Positions 23,135-32,901 are shown, numbered from the stretch's first letter. The stretch is DNA of 64,000 bases from Nocardioides lijunqiniae (GCF_015024225.1 NZ_JACJGM010000007.1:124001-188000), one strand, 5' to 3'. Translations and numbers: made by a program. The notes: generated by a model from the sequence alone, not told the origin.

Positions 23135-26100
23135 CTAGGCCTTGGCCACCGTCACGACCGGCTCGCCGTCGGGCCCCTGCTCCACGACGTACGACGTCGC
23201 GAGGGTCTCGTTGGTGATCAGCTGCTCGTGGGCGCGGGCGGCGGCCTGCACCTCGGCGGAGCCGGCCACGGTCAGCGAGATCCGGTCCGACACGTCGAGG
23301 CCGGCGTCGCGGCGCGCCTGCTGGACCGCGCGCACGAGGTCGCGCGCCAGACCCTCGGCGGCGAGCTCGGCGGTCACCGCGGTGTCGAGGACGACGAAGC
23401 CGCCTCCCGGCAGCACGCCGGTCGCGGTGTCGGCGTCGGCGGACCCGGCGACGGTGTCGAGGGTGAACTCCCCCTCCACCAGCTCCAGGCCGCCTGAGGT
23501 GACGGTGCCGTCGTCGGACACCGACCAGTCACCGGACTTGGAGCCCTTGATGGCCCGCTGCACGTCCTTGCCGAGCCGCGGTCCGGCCGCGCGGGCGTTG
23601 ACGGTCAGCCGTCGCTCCACGCCGTACGACGCCGCCTCGGACGAGTCGGCCGCGAGCAGGCGCACCTGCTTGACGTTGACCTCGTCGGCGACGATCCCCT
23701 CGAAGCCGGCGAGCGCGGCGGGGTCGTCGACGACCACGGTCAGCGTCGCCAGCGGCAGCCGGTTGCGCAGGCTGCCGGCCTTGCGCAGGGCCGACGTCGC
23801 CGAGCAGACCTCGCGCACCTGGTCCATCGCGGCCACGAGCGCGTCGTCGGCCGGGAGCGCGGAGGCGTCGGGCCAGTCGGCGAGGTGCACCGAGCGCTCG
23901 CCGGTGAGCCCGCGCCAGATCTCCTCCGTGGTCAGCGGCAGCAGCGGGGCCGTGACCCGGCAGACGACCTCGAGCACGGTGTAGAGCGTGTCGAACGCCT
24001 CGGTGCTGTCACCCCAGAAGCGGTCGCGCGAGCGCCGGATGTACCAGTTGGTCAGCACGTCCAGGAACGACCGCGTCGAGTCGCACGCGTCGGCGACGGC
24101 GTAGTCGTCCATCTGACGCGTCATCTGCTCGACGTACTGACGGCACTTGGCCAGCAGGTAGCGGTCGAGCGGGTCCGTGGACGACGTCGACCACTGCGCC
24201 TCGTGGCCCTGCCCGCCGCCCGCGGCGTTGGCGTACATCTGGAAGAAGTACCAGCTGTTCCACAGGGGGATCATCACCTGGCGCACCGAGTCGCGGATGC
24301 CCTGCTCGGTGACGATCAGGTTGCCGCCGCGCAGGATCGGCGACGACATCAGGAACCACCGCATCGCGTCGGCGCCGTCGCGGTCGAAGACCTCGGTGAC
24401 GTCGGGGTAGTTGCGCAGCGACTTCGACATCTTGTTGCCGTCGGAGCCGAGCACGATGCCGTGGCTGATGCAGGAGCTGAACGCCGGCCGGTCGAAGATC
24501 GCGGTCGCCAGCACGTGCAGCGTGTAGAACCAGCCGCGGGTCTGGCCGATGTACTCGACGATGAAGTCGCCGGGGAAGTGCCCCCCGGCGGAGCCGGACG
24601 AGTCGGGACCGTCGAACCACTCGGCGTTCTCGAACGGGTAGTGGACCTGGGCGAACGGCATCGAGCCCGAGTCGAACCACACGTCGAGCACGTCGCTCAC
24701 GCGGCGCATCAGCGACTTGCCCGTCGGGTCGTCGGGGTTGGGGCGCACGAGCTCGTCGACGTAGGGCCGGTGCAGGTCCGGCACGCCGTCGCCCTTGCCG
24801 GGCAGGCGCCCGAAGTCGCGCTCGATCTCCTCGAAGCTGCCGTAGACGTCCAGGCGCGGGTACGCCGGGTCGTCGCTCTTCCACACCGGGACCGGCGAGC
24901 CCCAGAAGCGGTTGCGGGTGATCGACCAGTCGCGGGCGTTCTCCAGCCACTTGCCGAACTGGCCGTCCTGGATGTGGTCGGGCACCCAGCGGATCTCCTG
25001 GTTGAGCTCGAGCATCCGCTGCTTGACCGCGGTCACCTCGACGAACCACGACGAGACGCCCTTGTAGATCAGCGGCTCGCGGCAGCGCCAGCAGTGCGGG
25101 TAGGAGTGGTCGTAGGTCTCGCGGCGCAGCAGCACCGTGCCCGGCGAGACCGCGCCGGTCTCTCCCGAGCCCGCTGTCGCGGCCTTGAGGTGGTCGATGA
25201 TCTGCAGGTTGGCGTCGAAGACCAGCAGGCCCTCGTAGTCGACGACGGGGAAGGTGAACCTCCCGTCCTTGCCGACCGGCATGACGGCCTCGATGCCCTC
25301 GCGGTCGGTGACGACCTTGTCGTCCTCGCCGAACGCGCCGGCGGTGTGCACGAGCCCGGTGCCGTCGGTGGTCGTCACGAACTCCGCCGGCACCACGCGG
25401 AACGCGTTGTCGTGCCCGGCGTAGTAGCTGAACGGCGGGGTGTAGGTGAGCCCGACGAGCTCCTCGCCCTTGCCGCGCCAGGTGACCTCGGGGTCCTCGC
25501 CCAGCTCGCGGGCGTACGACGCCACGCGGGCCTCGGCCAGCAGGTAGCGCGTCCCCTCGACCTGGACGACGACGTAGTCGATGTCGGCGCCGACCATCAC
25601 CGCGAGGTTGGAGGGCAGCGTCCACGGCGTCGTGGTCCAGACGAGGACCTTGACGCCGAGGAAGTCACCCGGGGTGGTGACGTCGTAGCCGACGGTCACG
25701 GCCGGGTCCTGCCGGTTCTGGTAGACGTCGTCGTCCATGCGCAGCTCGTGGTTGGACAGCGGCGTCTCGTCGTTCCAGCAGTAGGGCAGCACCCGGAAGC
25801 CCTCGTAGATGAGGCCCTTCTCGTGCAGCTGCTTGAACGCCCACATGACCGACTCCATGTAGTCGGGGTTCATGGTGCGGTAGTCGTGGTCGAAGTCGAC
25901 CCAGCGCGCCTGGCGGGTGACGTACTCGCGCCACTCGCCGGTGTACTTCATGACCGACTCGCGACAGGCCTCGTTGAACTTGTCGATGCCCATCTCGACG
26001 ATCTCGTCGGTGGTCTTGATGCCGTTGAGGCGCATCGCCTCCAGCTCGGCCGGCAGCCCGTGGGTGTCCCAGCCGAAGCGGCGCTCGACCTTGCGCCCGC

Positions 26101-26359
26101 GCATCGTCTGGTAGCGCGGGATCAGGTCCTTGACGTAGCCGGTCAGCAGGTGGCCGTAGTGCGGCAGCCCGTTGGCGAACGGCGGACCGTCGTAGAAGAC
26201 GAACTCGTTGGCGCCGTCCTGACCCGCGTCGCGCTGGTCGATGCTGGCCTGGAAGGTGCCGTCGGCATCCCAGTAGGCGAGCACCCGCTCCTCGATCGCG
26301 GGGAACTTCGGGCTCGAGGGGACACCGTCGCCGGTGGTGGAGACCTTCGGATAGGCCAT
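23135..26359 (-). CDS. ileS: Isoleucyl-tRNA synthetase
   Basis: 1074-residue class I synthetase that charges tRNA-Ile and edits valine. '[13 protein letters not shown]' is the HIGH motif (about residues 63-75), '[12 protein letters not shown]' the KMSKS loop, and the CP1 editing domain lies between. The C-terminal anticodon-binding part follows the '[17 protein letters not shown]' helix. The length and absence of a zinc-rich tail are those of the eukaryote-like IleS of actinobacteria, which is often mupirocin-tolerant (family knowledge). Expression is controlled by the T-box leader upstream. Confidence 0.95.
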   Translation of the reverse strand: MAYPKVSTTGDGVPSSPKFPAIEERVLAYWDADGTFQASIDQRDAGQDGANEFVFYDGPPFANGLPHYGHLLTGYVKDLIPRYQTMRGRKVERRFGWDTHGLPAELEAMRLNGIKTTDEIVEMGIDKFNEACRESVMKYTGEWREYVTRQARWVDFDHDYRTMNPDYMESVMWAFKQLHEKGLIYEGFRVLPYCWNDETPLSNHELRMDDDVYQNRQDPAVTVGYDVTTPGDFLGVKVLVWTTTPWTLPSNLAVMVGADIDYVVVQVEGTRYLLAEARVASYARELGEDPEVTWRGKGEELVGLTYTPPFSYYAGHDNAFRVVPAEFVTTTDGTGLVHTAGAFGEDDKVVTDREGIEAVMPVGKDGRFTFPVVDYEGLLVFDANLQIIDHLKAATAGSGETGAVSPGTVLLRRETYDHSYPHCWRCREPLIYKGVSSWFVEVTAVKQRMLELNQEIRWVPDHIQDGQFGKWLENARDWSITRNRFWGSPVPVWKSDDPAYPRLDVYGSFEEIERDFGRLPGKGDGVPDLHRPYVDELVRPNPDDPTGKSLMRRVSDVLDVWFDSGSMPFAQVHYPFENAEWFDGPDSSGSAGGHFPGDFIVEYIGQTRGWFYTLHVLATAIFDRPAFSSCISHGIVLGSDGNKMSKSLRNYPDVTEVFDRDGADAMRWFLMSSPILRGGNLIVTEQGIRDSVRQVMIPLWNSWYFFQMYANAAGGGQGHEAQWSTSSTDPLDRYLLAKCRQYVEQMTRQMDDYAVADACDSTRSFLDVLTNWYIRRSRDRFWGDSTEAFDTLYTVLEVVCRVTAPLLPLTTEEIWRGLTGERSVHLADWPDASALPADDALVAAMDQVREVCSATSALRKAGSLRNRLPLATLTVVVDDPAALAGFEGIVADEVNVKQVRLLAADSSEAASYGVERRLTVNARAAGPRLGKDVQRAIKGSKSGDWSVSDDGTVTSGGLELVEGEFTLDTVAGSADADTATGVLPGGGFVVLDTAVTAELAAEGLARDLVRAVQQARRDAGLDVSDRISLTVAGSAEVQAAARAHEQLITNETLATSYVVEQGPDGEPVVTVAKA

Positions 26360-26361
26360 GG

Positions 26362-26592
26362 TTCGCTCCTGCTGGTACGTCGGTCGGCTCGGGCTGCTGC
26401 CACGAGGACGACGCCCTGACTGCTGGGCCGCGGTACCACCTCGCTTGCCGCCCCGTCTCCGGGACGACCGCTTCGTTCACGGCTGTGACGGGCCTACCCG
26501 TCCGGCTCTACTGCGCACTCGAGCTGGGCACTCGCGTGCTGTTCTTCCGGAGGCTCGCCGCTGATGACGGCTCGAACGCCTGTGGGCCCAGC
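26362..26592 (-). promoter_or_regulatory. ileS T-box riboswitch leader
   Basis: On the minus strand the leader shows an isoleucine specifier ATC (26563-26565) in a stem-I loop context GTCATCAG, further stems, and the T-box bulge TGGTACCG (26432-26439) in AGGTGGTACCGCGG, which pairs with the uncharged tRNA acceptor end. CGTCCTCGTGG follows. Actinobacterial ileS T-boxes with short stem I control translation by hiding the ribosome site rather than transcription; the AGGAGC before the ileS ATG fits that. Outer limits are approximate. Confidence 0.9.
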
Positions 26593-26880
26593 CTACGGCG
26601 GCCCCGGCGCGGCGTGCGAATCGGTTGCCTCCTCCAGCCAGGAGAGGATCCGCTCGGCGGCCTGCCCCGGGCTGAGGGCGCGGTTGTCGAGGCGCAGGTG
26701 CGGCAGGTCGCGCAGCACGTCGTCGGCCGGCGACGGGTGATCCGGGTCCGTGACCATGCGCTGCGCCTCGAGCTCGCGCACGTGCGCGTCCGACCGGGCT
26801 CGGCGGCCACGGAGCTCGCCGCTCGCCGCTCGCCCCGCCGTCGCGACCCGGCTGGGCGGGATGTCTGAGAAACTTGACAT
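26593..26880 (-). pseudogene. Possible truncated P-loop kinase/ATPase C-terminal fragment
   Basis: A 95-codon frame ending at the T-box start. The part 'ARSDAHVRELEAQRMVTDPDHPSPADDVLRDLPHLRLDNR' looks like the C-terminal end of a nucleotide-kinase-like or AAA protein, where an Asp-His-Pro segment and a conserved 'LDN' near the end are common, but no Walker A precedes it and the first 30 residues look random. No ribosome site is seen before the ATG. It may be a gene remnant or a chance frame. It overlaps a TTGACATC promoter-like element of the divergent gene at 26938. Confidence 0.35.
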
Positions 26881-26911
26881 CGGTCGGGTCCGCGTCGCAG
26901 GGTGATGTCAA
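26874..26911. promoter_or_regulatory. Candidate promoter/operator of membrane protein-HTH pair
   Basis: TTGACATC (26874-26881) and GATGTCAA (26904-26911) form a perfect 8-base inverted repeat with a 22-base spacer. TTGACA also has the form of a -35 box. The site lies 26 bases before the ATG of the membrane protein, so it may be bound by the HTH protein encoded in the same operon. Confidence 0.5.
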
Positions 26912-26937
26912 AGAAGTCATACATCGAGAGGTGCCCC

Positions 26938-27351
26938 ATGAGCGCGACCCGGACCGACCTTCCCGCCCCCACCCGCCTGGCGATCGCCGTCGGCTGCGGG
27001 CTCGTCGCGGCCGCGGCCGTCGGCGCCGTGGCGGCCTGGGCGCGCGACGACGCCTCGGACGGCATCACGTTCGCGGTGTTCGCCCTGCTGACGCTGCCGT
27101 TCGTGACGGCGCTCGTGGCCCTCCTGCTCGACCGCACGCCGTACCCCGAGCGCGACGAGGACTCCATCGAGTCCCAGTGGACGACCCGCGCCAGCAGCGG
27201 CGCCTTCTACGACACGATCGTCGCCATGAGCCTGGCGACCGTGGTCACCTCGGTCCTCGACACCCAGTCCGTGCCGGTGTGGGTCTTCGTGGCGCTCGGA
27301 CTGGTGGACATGAGCCTGCGGCTGGTGCTCCTCGGTCGTCGGGAGGGCTGA
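26938..27351 (+). CDS. Small membrane protein paired with an XRE-type regulator
   Basis: 137-residue protein with four likely helices: about 14-34, 43-63, 93-109 and 115-130. The loop 'DRTPYPERDEDSIESQWTTRASSGAFYD' between helices two and three is polar. I do not recognise a named family, but pairs of a three/four-helix membrane protein with a ~65-residue XRE regulator are common in actinobacteria and Firmicutes. The ATG at 26938 follows AGAGGTG. Its stop overlaps the HTH start (TGATG). Confidence 0.75.
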   Translation: MSATRTDLPAPTRLAIAVGCGLVAAAAVGAVAAWARDDASDGITFAVFALLTLPFVTALVALLLDRTPYPERDEDSIESQWTTRASSGAFYDTIVAMSLATVVTSVLDTQSVPVWVFVALGLVDMSLRLVLLGRREG

Positions 27352-27542
27352 TGCAGAACCGGCTCCGGGTGCTGCGCGAGCAGGCCGGGCTGTCGCAGGG
27401 CGAGTGCGCCGAGGCCCTGGGGGTGTCGCGCCAGACCGTGATCTCGATCGAGAAGGGTCACTTCGACCCCCGGCTCTCGCTCGCCTTCCGGATCGGCCGG
27501 CTCTTCGAGGTGCCGGTCGACGAGGTGTTCCTCCCCGACTGA
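27351..27542 (+). CDS. Small XRE-family regulator (YozG-like)
   Basis: 63-residue protein that is nearly all helix-turn-helix: 'LRVLREQAGLSQGECAEALGVSRQTVISIEKGHFDPRLSLAFRIGRLFEVPVDEVF'. This is the compact Cro/XRE form that autoregulates an operon with a membrane protein. The start overlaps the membrane-protein stop. Its last 85 bases overlap the convergent LigD-PE-like gene, an unusually long antisense overlap of coding ends. Confidence 0.88.
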   Translation: MQNRLRVLREQAGLSQGECAEALGVSRQTVISIEKGHFDPRLSLAFRIGRLFEVPVDEVFLPD

Positions 27543-27895
27543 CTCGGCTCACCCGGCTGGTCCTTGACCAGGTGGAGCAGCCAGTCGCGGCCGGTGTCGA
27601 TCAGCGCGTAGCGGCGGACGAAGGCTGTGCCGTGGAGGTCGAAGACGAACCGGCGCTCGTTGCGGTCCACGAGCTCCCACCAGCCGTGGTCGGCGATGGA
27701 CTTGTGCTCGTCGGTGTACGTCGCATGGTCCAGGTCGTGGTCGGGCACGGCCACCGCCAGCCGGTCGTGGCGGCTGTCAATGGGCAGCCCCTTGGGGACC
27801 GCCCATGAGCGCAGCGTGCCGTCCTGCTCGAGCCGCAGGTCGAAGTGGTGGCGCGGCTGCTCGTGCTCGTGGAGCACCCACACCGGCCGCGACAT
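27458..27895 (-). CDS. DNA polymerase ligase (LigD) 3'-phosphoesterase-domain protein
   Basis: 145-residue stand-alone PE domain. 'RHHFDLRLEQDGTLRSWAVPKGLP' holds the His/Asp metal-binding pattern of the LigD phosphoesterase that trims 3' ends in non-homologous end joining, and 'WWELVDRNERRFVFDLHG' plus 'WLLHLVKDQP' match the end of the domain. After 'VKDQP' about 35 residues are Ser/Arg-rich and overlap the HTH gene on the other strand, so this tail is probably not conserved. No ku or ligD is near. Stand-alone PE proteins are known in archaea and actinobacteria. Confidence 0.85.
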   Translation of the reverse strand: MSRPVWVLHEHEQPRHHFDLRLEQDGTLRSWAVPKGLPIDSRHDRLAVAVPDHDLDHATYTDEHKSIADHGWWELVDRNERRFVFDLHGTAFVRRYALIDTGRDWLLHLVKDQPGEPSQSGRNTSSTGTSKSRPIRKASESRGSK

Positions 27896-28033
27896 GGCGC
27901 CATTCTTCCCCGCCCGGCCCGGCAGGCCTTTGCCTGCCCTTGATGTTCGGTTGACGCGCCGTTAGCGGCCCGTGGCGGAGGTTGGTGTCACCGTCCCGGC
28001 ACGACCGTGCCCACCCCGACCACAGGAGATCCC

Positions 28034-28678
28034 ATGTCTGTCCGCCGCACCCGCCGCACGCGCCTCAGCGCCGCCCTCGTGGCGGCACCGCTCGCCCTCA
28101 CCCTCGTCGCCTGCGGTGGTGACGACGACACGGACACCGACACCCGCTCCGACGACGCCCCCGCCTCCGGCACCGCCTCCCCCGCGGACGAGACGCCCCA
28201 GGACGACCAGGCGGGCTCGACGTCCCAGCCCGCCGGCGACACCGACGGCCTCCTGGCGGCCGCGACGACCGCACTGGGCGAGGTCTCGGGCGCCACGGTC
28301 TTCTCCGTCGACGCCGAGCCGACCGGGTGGGAGGTCACCCTCGTGGCCGCCGACGGCACCGAGAGCGAGGTGGCCGTCGCGGCCGACGGGACCGTCGCCC
28401 GCGGCCCCGTGACCGACCCGGACGACAGCGGCGCCGACGAGGCCGACGACCTGGCCGAGCGCCGGCAGCTGCTGAAGGACGCCACCGTCGACCACGCCGC
28501 CGCCGTCGCGGCCGCCCAGTCGTCCAACCCGGGAGCGGTGGTGACCGGCGTCGACCTCGACCTGGACGCCGGCCGCGCGACCTGGGACGTCCAGCTCGGC
28601 GAGGACACCCCCGACGAGCTGACCGTCACCGTCGACGCGACGACCGGCGAGGTCATCGGCACCGAGCGCGACGACTGA
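28034..28678 (+). CDS. PepSY-domain lipoprotein
   Basis: 214-residue lipoprotein: signal ending in a lipobox 'LTLVAC' (Cys about 26), then a 50-residue Asp/Thr/Ser-rich disordered linker, and two PepSY-like units. The first, 'LLAAATTALGEVSGATVFSVDAEPTGWEVTLVAADG', and the second, 'AAQSSNPGAVVTGVDLDLDAGRATWDVQL', each show the helix plus beta-hairpin of PepSY. Such proteins are thought to inhibit proteases or bind metal at the cell surface. AGGAGA precedes the ATG. It stands alone. Confidence 0.8.
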   Translation: MSVRRTRRTRLSAALVAAPLALTLVACGGDDDTDTDTRSDDAPASGTASPADETPQDDQAGSTSQPAGDTDGLLAAATTALGEVSGATVFSVDAEPTGWEVTLVAADGTESEVAVAADGTVARGPVTDPDDSGADEADDLAERRQLLKDATVDHAAAVAAAQSSNPGAVVTGVDLDLDAGRATWDVQLGEDTPDELTVTVDATTGEVIGTERDD

Positions 28679-28684
28679 TCCCGC

Positions 28685-29932
28685 TCAGCGGCCCACCCGC
28701 CTCGCGGTGAACGTGTCCACCGCGAAGCAGCGGTCGGGGCCGGAGTAGGTGAAGCGCCCGCTGGTGGCCCGTCGCCCGGCGATCTTGACCTGCAGGGTGA
28801 CGCCGTACAGCCGGGCGCGCTGCGTGCGGTCGACCACCCCGTCGAGGCCGATCCTCGATCTCGGGAAGCTGTAGGTGTTCATCGTGTACGTCGGGAAGCC
28901 GTCGGGGTAGCCGCCGCACTGCGTGCGGGTGTAGCTCCGGAAGCCGGTGAGCCGGCGGCCCGAGGTGACCCGGAAGGTGATGGTGCCGCTCCGGTTGGCG
29001 TACTTCCCGGGGGCCGGACGTGCGGCGGCTCGCACCGGCCTCGTGCGCACGGCGCGGCGGGCGGACGGAGCGTCGACCGACGTGACGGTCAGCCGGAGCG
29101 GGCCCGTCCTGGCGCTCGTCCGTCGGACCTGGATCCGCGCACTCGAGCTGCCGGTCTCGTAGACCCTCTCGATCCGCGCGCCCCTCACCCGCAGTCCCCT
29201 CCCCGCGCCGGTCACCCGCACGCCGGTGGCATCGACCCGGCCGCGGTTGACGACCGGCACCGTGACCGCGGTCCAGTTGCCGCGGACCAGCGGGAGCCGG
29301 CGGACCGGGCGGTCGAGGACCTCCGGAGCGCCCAGCGACAGCTGGGGGCGCGCCGGGACGTCCACCAGACCCCCCAGCAGCACGGACCGCACGGTGTTGT
29401 CGTCGGGCGGCAGGTTGGTGTCGAGGTCCAGCACGGCGAAGGCGCAGTCCCAGGTCTCGTAGCCGGCCTGGTCGTCGGCGATGCTCATCGTGATCGTGCG
29501 CCCGGCTCGCGAGAAGCCGGCAGCCATCGTGCCCCACGTGATGGTGGTGAGCTGCAGGTCGCCGTAGCAGGTGCTGTCGGCCACGTGACCGAAGGCGACC
29601 GTGAGGTAGGACTCCGTGCCGATGCCGGTGGGCTCGGCGTCCAGCACGACGGTGGCGCTGACGCGGTCGCGGAGGAGGTCCTGACGCACCGAGGCGGAGG
29701 TGAGCCGGCGAGCGCCGCTGCCCAGGGGCCCGTCGGGGCGGACGGTCAGGTTGCCGACCCGAGCGTCCAGGGGGACGCGGGAGGCCGGCGCGGCGCGCAG
29801 TCTCGGTGACGAGAACGCGCTCGCCGACCGGTCGTCCTGCGTCACGGCCCGCGTGGCTTCGGCCGCCTCGGCCGGGGCGACCAGCCCGCCGGCGAGCATC
29901 GCGAGACCGGCAGTCAGGACAGCGACGCGCAT
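28685..29932 (-). CDS. Secreted protein of unknown function
   Basis: 415-residue exported protein with a signal peptide ([26 protein letters not shown]). The mature part appears beta-rich; a first domain (about 60-190) includes '[26 protein letters not shown]' and '[14 protein letters not shown]', with Cys that could pair. A middle region '[26 protein letters not shown]' looks like an Ig-like/CARDB-type domain, and the C-terminal domain ends '[25 protein letters not shown]'. I recognise no catalytic motif or anchor. Convergent with the PepSY lipoprotein gene. Confidence 0.7.
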   Translation of the reverse strand: MRVAVLTAGLAMLAGGLVAPAEAAEATRAVTQDDRSASAFSSPRLRAAPASRVPLDARVGNLTVRPDGPLGSGARRLTSASVRQDLLRDRVSATVVLDAEPTGIGTESYLTVAFGHVADSTCYGDLQLTTITWGTMAAGFSRAGRTITMSIADDQAGYETWDCAFAVLDLDTNLPPDDNTVRSVLLGGLVDVPARPQLSLGAPEVLDRPVRRLPLVRGNWTAVTVPVVNRGRVDATGVRVTGAGRGLRVRGARIERVYETGSSSARIQVRRTSARTGPLRLTVTSVDAPSARRAVRTRPVRAAARPAPGKYANRSGTITFRVTSGRRLTGFRSYTRTQCGGYPDGFPTYTMNTYSFPRSRIGLDGVVDRTQRARLYGVTLQVKIAGRRATSGRFTYSGPDRCFAVDTFTARRVGR

Positions 29933-30021
29933 AGGGACCTCCGAGGCCGTGGGGCGTGGGACCGAAGGTAACCCGGGATCGGCCGCATGGACACCCTGTT
30001 CGCCACACCTAGGGTGTGCCG

Positions 30022-30786
30022 GTGACCTCCCGAGGACCCCGGCTCCTGCGCTGGCTGCTGTGGCTCGGCTGCCTGCTCGTGGCCTGCTACGGGCTGTGGC
30101 TGCTCGCGCGGACCGGCTCCCAGGAGACCTACGACCGGCCGATCTTCACGCTGCTGGCGGCCGACGCGGCGATGGGGCTGGTCCTGTTCGCCTCGGCCGA
30201 CTGCCTCGACCCGCGCCGCTTCCCGTCCCGGATGTCGGCGGCCCTCGTGCCCGCCGTCAGCGCCGTGCTGATCCAGCTCCTGGTCGGGTTCCTGCTGTTC
30301 CCGGCGACGCTGGAGGAGGGCCAGGACCCGGACCGGTCCTGGTTCGGCGTGGTCGCCCTGCTGGTGCTGGCCCTGGGGCTCGGCGCGTTCCTGCTCGCCG
30401 TCCTGGTCTTCGCCCTCGTGATCGGCCCGATCGGCACGATCGCCACGCGCTCGCGGGCGGCGCTGCGCGGCGAGCCGGACGCCCGCTACGCCGTGCTGCT
30501 CAGCGCGCTGCTCCTGCTGATCGTGACCCTGGCGGTCTGCGTGGTGACGATCGACCCCGTCGGCGGGCGCGGCGGCCTCCTCACCCGGGGCCTGCTCCTG
30601 CTGCTCGGCGTCAGCGAGCCGGACGAGGGCCGCTACGCGGTGGCGTGGCTCGGGCGCGCCGCGCTCGCCGCGCTGGTGCCCGTCGTCGTCCTGAACGTCC
30701 GGGCGCGGCGGCGGCTCCAGGCCACCGGCGTCGACCCGGACGCGCCGCCGCCCACGACGCGACGGCCCCTAGGCTGGTGGCCGTGA
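30022..30786 (+). CDS. Multi-helix membrane protein of unknown function
   Basis: 254-residue membrane protein with about seven hydrophobic segments: near 8-25, 42-58, 72-95, 106-140 (probably two), 158-182 and 212-230. The cytoplasmic-looking tail is Arg/Pro-rich. GTG at 30022 is chosen because AGGG (30011-30014) is at the right distance; a GTG six bases earlier is possible. It overlaps dapD by GTGA, so the two share a transcript, although a functional link to lysine synthesis is not evident. Confidence 0.7.
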   Translation: MTSRGPRLLRWLLWLGCLLVACYGLWLLARTGSQETYDRPIFTLLAADAAMGLVLFASADCLDPRRFPSRMSAALVPAVSAVLIQLLVGFLLFPATLEEGQDPDRSWFGVVALLVLALGLGAFLLAVLVFALVIGPIGTIATRSRAALRGEPDARYAVLLSALLLLIVTLAVCVVTIDPVGGRGGLLTRGLLLLLGVSEPDEGRYAVAWLGRAALAALVPVVVLNVRARRRLQATGVDPDAPPPTTRRPLGWWP

Positions 30787-31727
30787 GTGACGCGACGACT
30801 GCCCACGGCCACGGCCTCGCCACCCTCGACGCCCAGGGGGCGGTGCTCGACGTGTGGTTCCCCGCGCCGGCGCTCGGCGTCGCCACCGGCGACGAGGCGC
30901 CCGCGAGCCTGACCGCGCTCGAGGGCACCGACGACGCGCGCGGCGTACGGCGCGAGGTGCGTCTCGTCGAGATCGCCGACCTGGCCGCGGCCCCGGCCAG
31001 CACGGAGGACGCCTGGCTGCGCCTGCACCTGCTCTCGACCCGGCTCGCGACGCCGCACTCGATCTCCATGGACGGCATCTTCGGTCTGCTCACCAACGTG
31101 GTGTGGACCTCGGCCGGGCCCTGCGCCGTCGCCGGCTTCGAGGAGACCCGGGCCCGGCTGCGGGCGACCGGCCAGCACGTCACCGTCTTCGGCATCGACA
31201 AGTTCCCCCGCCTGGTCGACTACGTGATCCCCTCCGGCGTCCGCATCGCCGACGCCGACCGGGTGCGCCTGGGCGCCCACCTCGCCGAGGGCACCACCGT
31301 CATGCACGAGGGCTTCGTCAACTACAACGCCGGCACGCTGGGCGCGTCCATGGTCGAGGGCCGCATCTCGGCCGGCGTGGTGGTCGGCGACGGCTCCGAC
31401 GTCGGCGGCGGCGCCTCGATCATGGGCACGCTCTCGGGCGGCGGCAAGCAGGTCATCTCGATCGGCGAGCGCTGCCTGCTCGGCGCCAACGCCGGCCTGG
31501 GCATCTCCCTCGGCGACGACTGCGTCGTGGAGGCCGGCTGCTACGTCACCGCCGGCACCAAGGTCACCATGAAGGACATCGAGGGCAAGCCCAAGGTGGT
31601 CAAGGCCCTCGAGCTCTCCGGCGCCAGCAACGTGCTCTTCCGCCGCAACTCCGTGTCCGGCGCCATCGAGGCCGTGCCGTGGCACGGCGACGGCATCGTC
31701 CTCAACGCCGACCTGCACGCCAACTGA
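30783..31727 (+). CDS. dapD: Tetrahydrodipicolinate N-succinyltransferase
   Basis: 314-residue acyltransferase that transfers succinyl from succinyl-CoA to tetrahydrodipicolinate in the lysine/DAP pathway. The actinobacterial DapD form is clear: '[25 protein letters not shown]' in the N-terminal domain, then a left-handed beta-helix with hexapeptide repeats ('[24 protein letters not shown]', '[18 protein letters not shown]'), with Glu and Gly active-site residues around 'MVEGRISAG'. GTG start coupled to the upstream membrane gene. dapC is 2.3 kb downstream on the other strand. Confidence 0.93.
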   Translation: MSDATTAHGHGLATLDAQGAVLDVWFPAPALGVATGDEAPASLTALEGTDDARGVRREVRLVEIADLAAAPASTEDAWLRLHLLSTRLATPHSISMDGIFGLLTNVVWTSAGPCAVAGFEETRARLRATGQHVTVFGIDKFPRLVDYVIPSGVRIADADRVRLGAHLAEGTTVMHEGFVNYNAGTLGASMVEGRISAGVVVGDGSDVGGGASIMGTLSGGGKQVISIGERCLLGANAGLGISLGDDCVVEAGCYVTAGTKVTMKDIEGKPKVVKALELSGASNVLFRRNSVSGAIEAVPWHGDGIVLNADLHAN

Positions 31728-31742
31728 GGCCCGCCGGTCCGT

Positions 31743-31770
31743 GAGTTTCACCGGGTACCCGGTGAAACTC
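31743..31770. terminator. Perfect 28-base palindrome after dapD
   Basis: GAGTTTCACCGGGT and its complement form an uninterrupted palindrome 16 bases after the dapD stop, followed by a second hairpin CGTGC-TTCCC-GCACG (31770-31784). There is no T-run, as is usual for high-GC actinobacterial terminators. The arm GTTTCACC is also present in palindromes P1 and P2. Confidence 0.55.
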
Positions 31771-31911
31771 GTGCTTCCCGCACGAAGCTTCATGCCGGAA
31801 GCGTGAGTTTCTTGCGGGGAGCTCGGCCGTGACGGCGGTGGCGACGGTCCCCGGACGCGCTCGACGGGCGCCCTGCCCGGCGAGTTGGCACGCCCCAGGA
31901 CAATGGGGCGC

Positions 31912-32871
31912 ATGGGACGAGCAGCGGCGGTCGTGGGACTCGCGGCGGTGGGCGTGGTGGCCGCCGTCGGCTACGGCGTGCTGCACGACGGCGACCCCCT
32001 CGGGATCGGCGGATCGGCGGACACCTGCACCGCCACGGTCGACGGGCACACCGTCGAGCTCGAGGTCGAGCAGGCGGAGAACGCCGCGCTGATCACCGCC
32101 ATCTCGGTGCGCCGCGGGCTGCCCGCCCGCGCGGCGTCGATCGCGCTGGCCACGGCCTACCAGGAGTCCGACCTCTACAACCTCGACTACGGCGACCGCG
32201 ACTCCGTGGGGCTCTTCCAGCAGCGCCCCTCGCAGGGCTGGGGCAGCGTCGAGGAGATCCTCGACCCGGTCTACTCCACCAACGCCTTCTACGACGGGCT
32301 GGTCGAGGTCGACGGCTACGAGCGGCTGGAGATCACCGACGCCGCCCAGGAGGTGCAGCGCTCGGGCTTCCCCGACGCCTACGCCGACCACGAGGCCGAC
32401 GCACGGGCGCTCGCCTCGGCGCTGACCGGCAACTCCCGGCGTGCCTTCACCTGCGACATCGACGACGACAGCGACGACACCGACCCGGCGCTGCTCGAGA
32501 CCGGGCTCACGGCCCGTGCCGACACCGTCCGCGAGGAGGTCGCCAGCGTCTTCGGCGACGTGCCGCTGGGCGGCTTCGCCCCCGGCGGCGTGCGCGACGG
32601 GCACATGAAGGGCTCCACGCACTACGACGGCCGGGCCGTCGACATCTTCGTGCGGCCGATCAACGCCGACAACAAGAAGCGCGGGTGGGCCATCGCGCAC
32701 TACCTCGTGGCGCAGGCGCAGCGGCTCGACGTGCAGACGGTCATCTTCGACGCCCGGATCTGGAAGGCCGGCTCCGACGAGGGCTGGCGCGACTACGACC
32801 CGCCCGCCCGCAGCGGGGACCGCAAGATCCTCGAGCACCGCGACCACGTGCACGTCGACGTCTTCGAGTAG
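31912..32871 (+). CDS. Cell-wall-associated protein with lysozyme-like and VanY-like parts
   Basis: 319-residue exported protein. A membrane/signal segment (residues 2-22) precedes a first domain containing 'AASIALATAYQESDLYNLDYGDRDSVGLFQQRPSQGWG', which resembles the helical lysozyme/transglycosylase fold with a Glu in 'AYQESDL'. The C-terminal third 'DGHMKGSTHYDGRAVDIFVRP' and 'HRDHVHVDVF' resembles D-Ala-D-Ala carboxypeptidase-like (VanY/ARB-07466) domains with His-Asp-His zinc ligands. Family members are sometimes misnamed heavy-metal transporters. It probably acts on peptidoglycan (inference). ATG at 31912 chosen; upstream ATG and TTG are possible. Confidence 0.75.
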   Translation: MGRAAAVVGLAAVGVVAAVGYGVLHDGDPLGIGGSADTCTATVDGHTVELEVEQAENAALITAISVRRGLPARAASIALATAYQESDLYNLDYGDRDSVGLFQQRPSQGWGSVEEILDPVYSTNAFYDGLVEVDGYERLEITDAAQEVQRSGFPDAYADHEADARALASALTGNSRRAFTCDIDDDSDDTDPALLETGLTARADTVREEVASVFGDVPLGGFAPGGVRDGHMKGSTHYDGRAVDIFVRPINADNKKRGWAIAHYLVAQAQRLDVQTVIFDARIWKAGSDEGWRDYDPPARSGDRKILEHRDHVHVDVFE

Positions 32872-32901
32872 CGACGGCGCCCAGCGAGGGTCGGGTGGGG
32901 C

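Noticed and set aside
31912..32871. Heavy-metal transporter
   Set aside because: Homologues sometimes carry this name, but there is a single helix and clear wall-enzyme-like domains.
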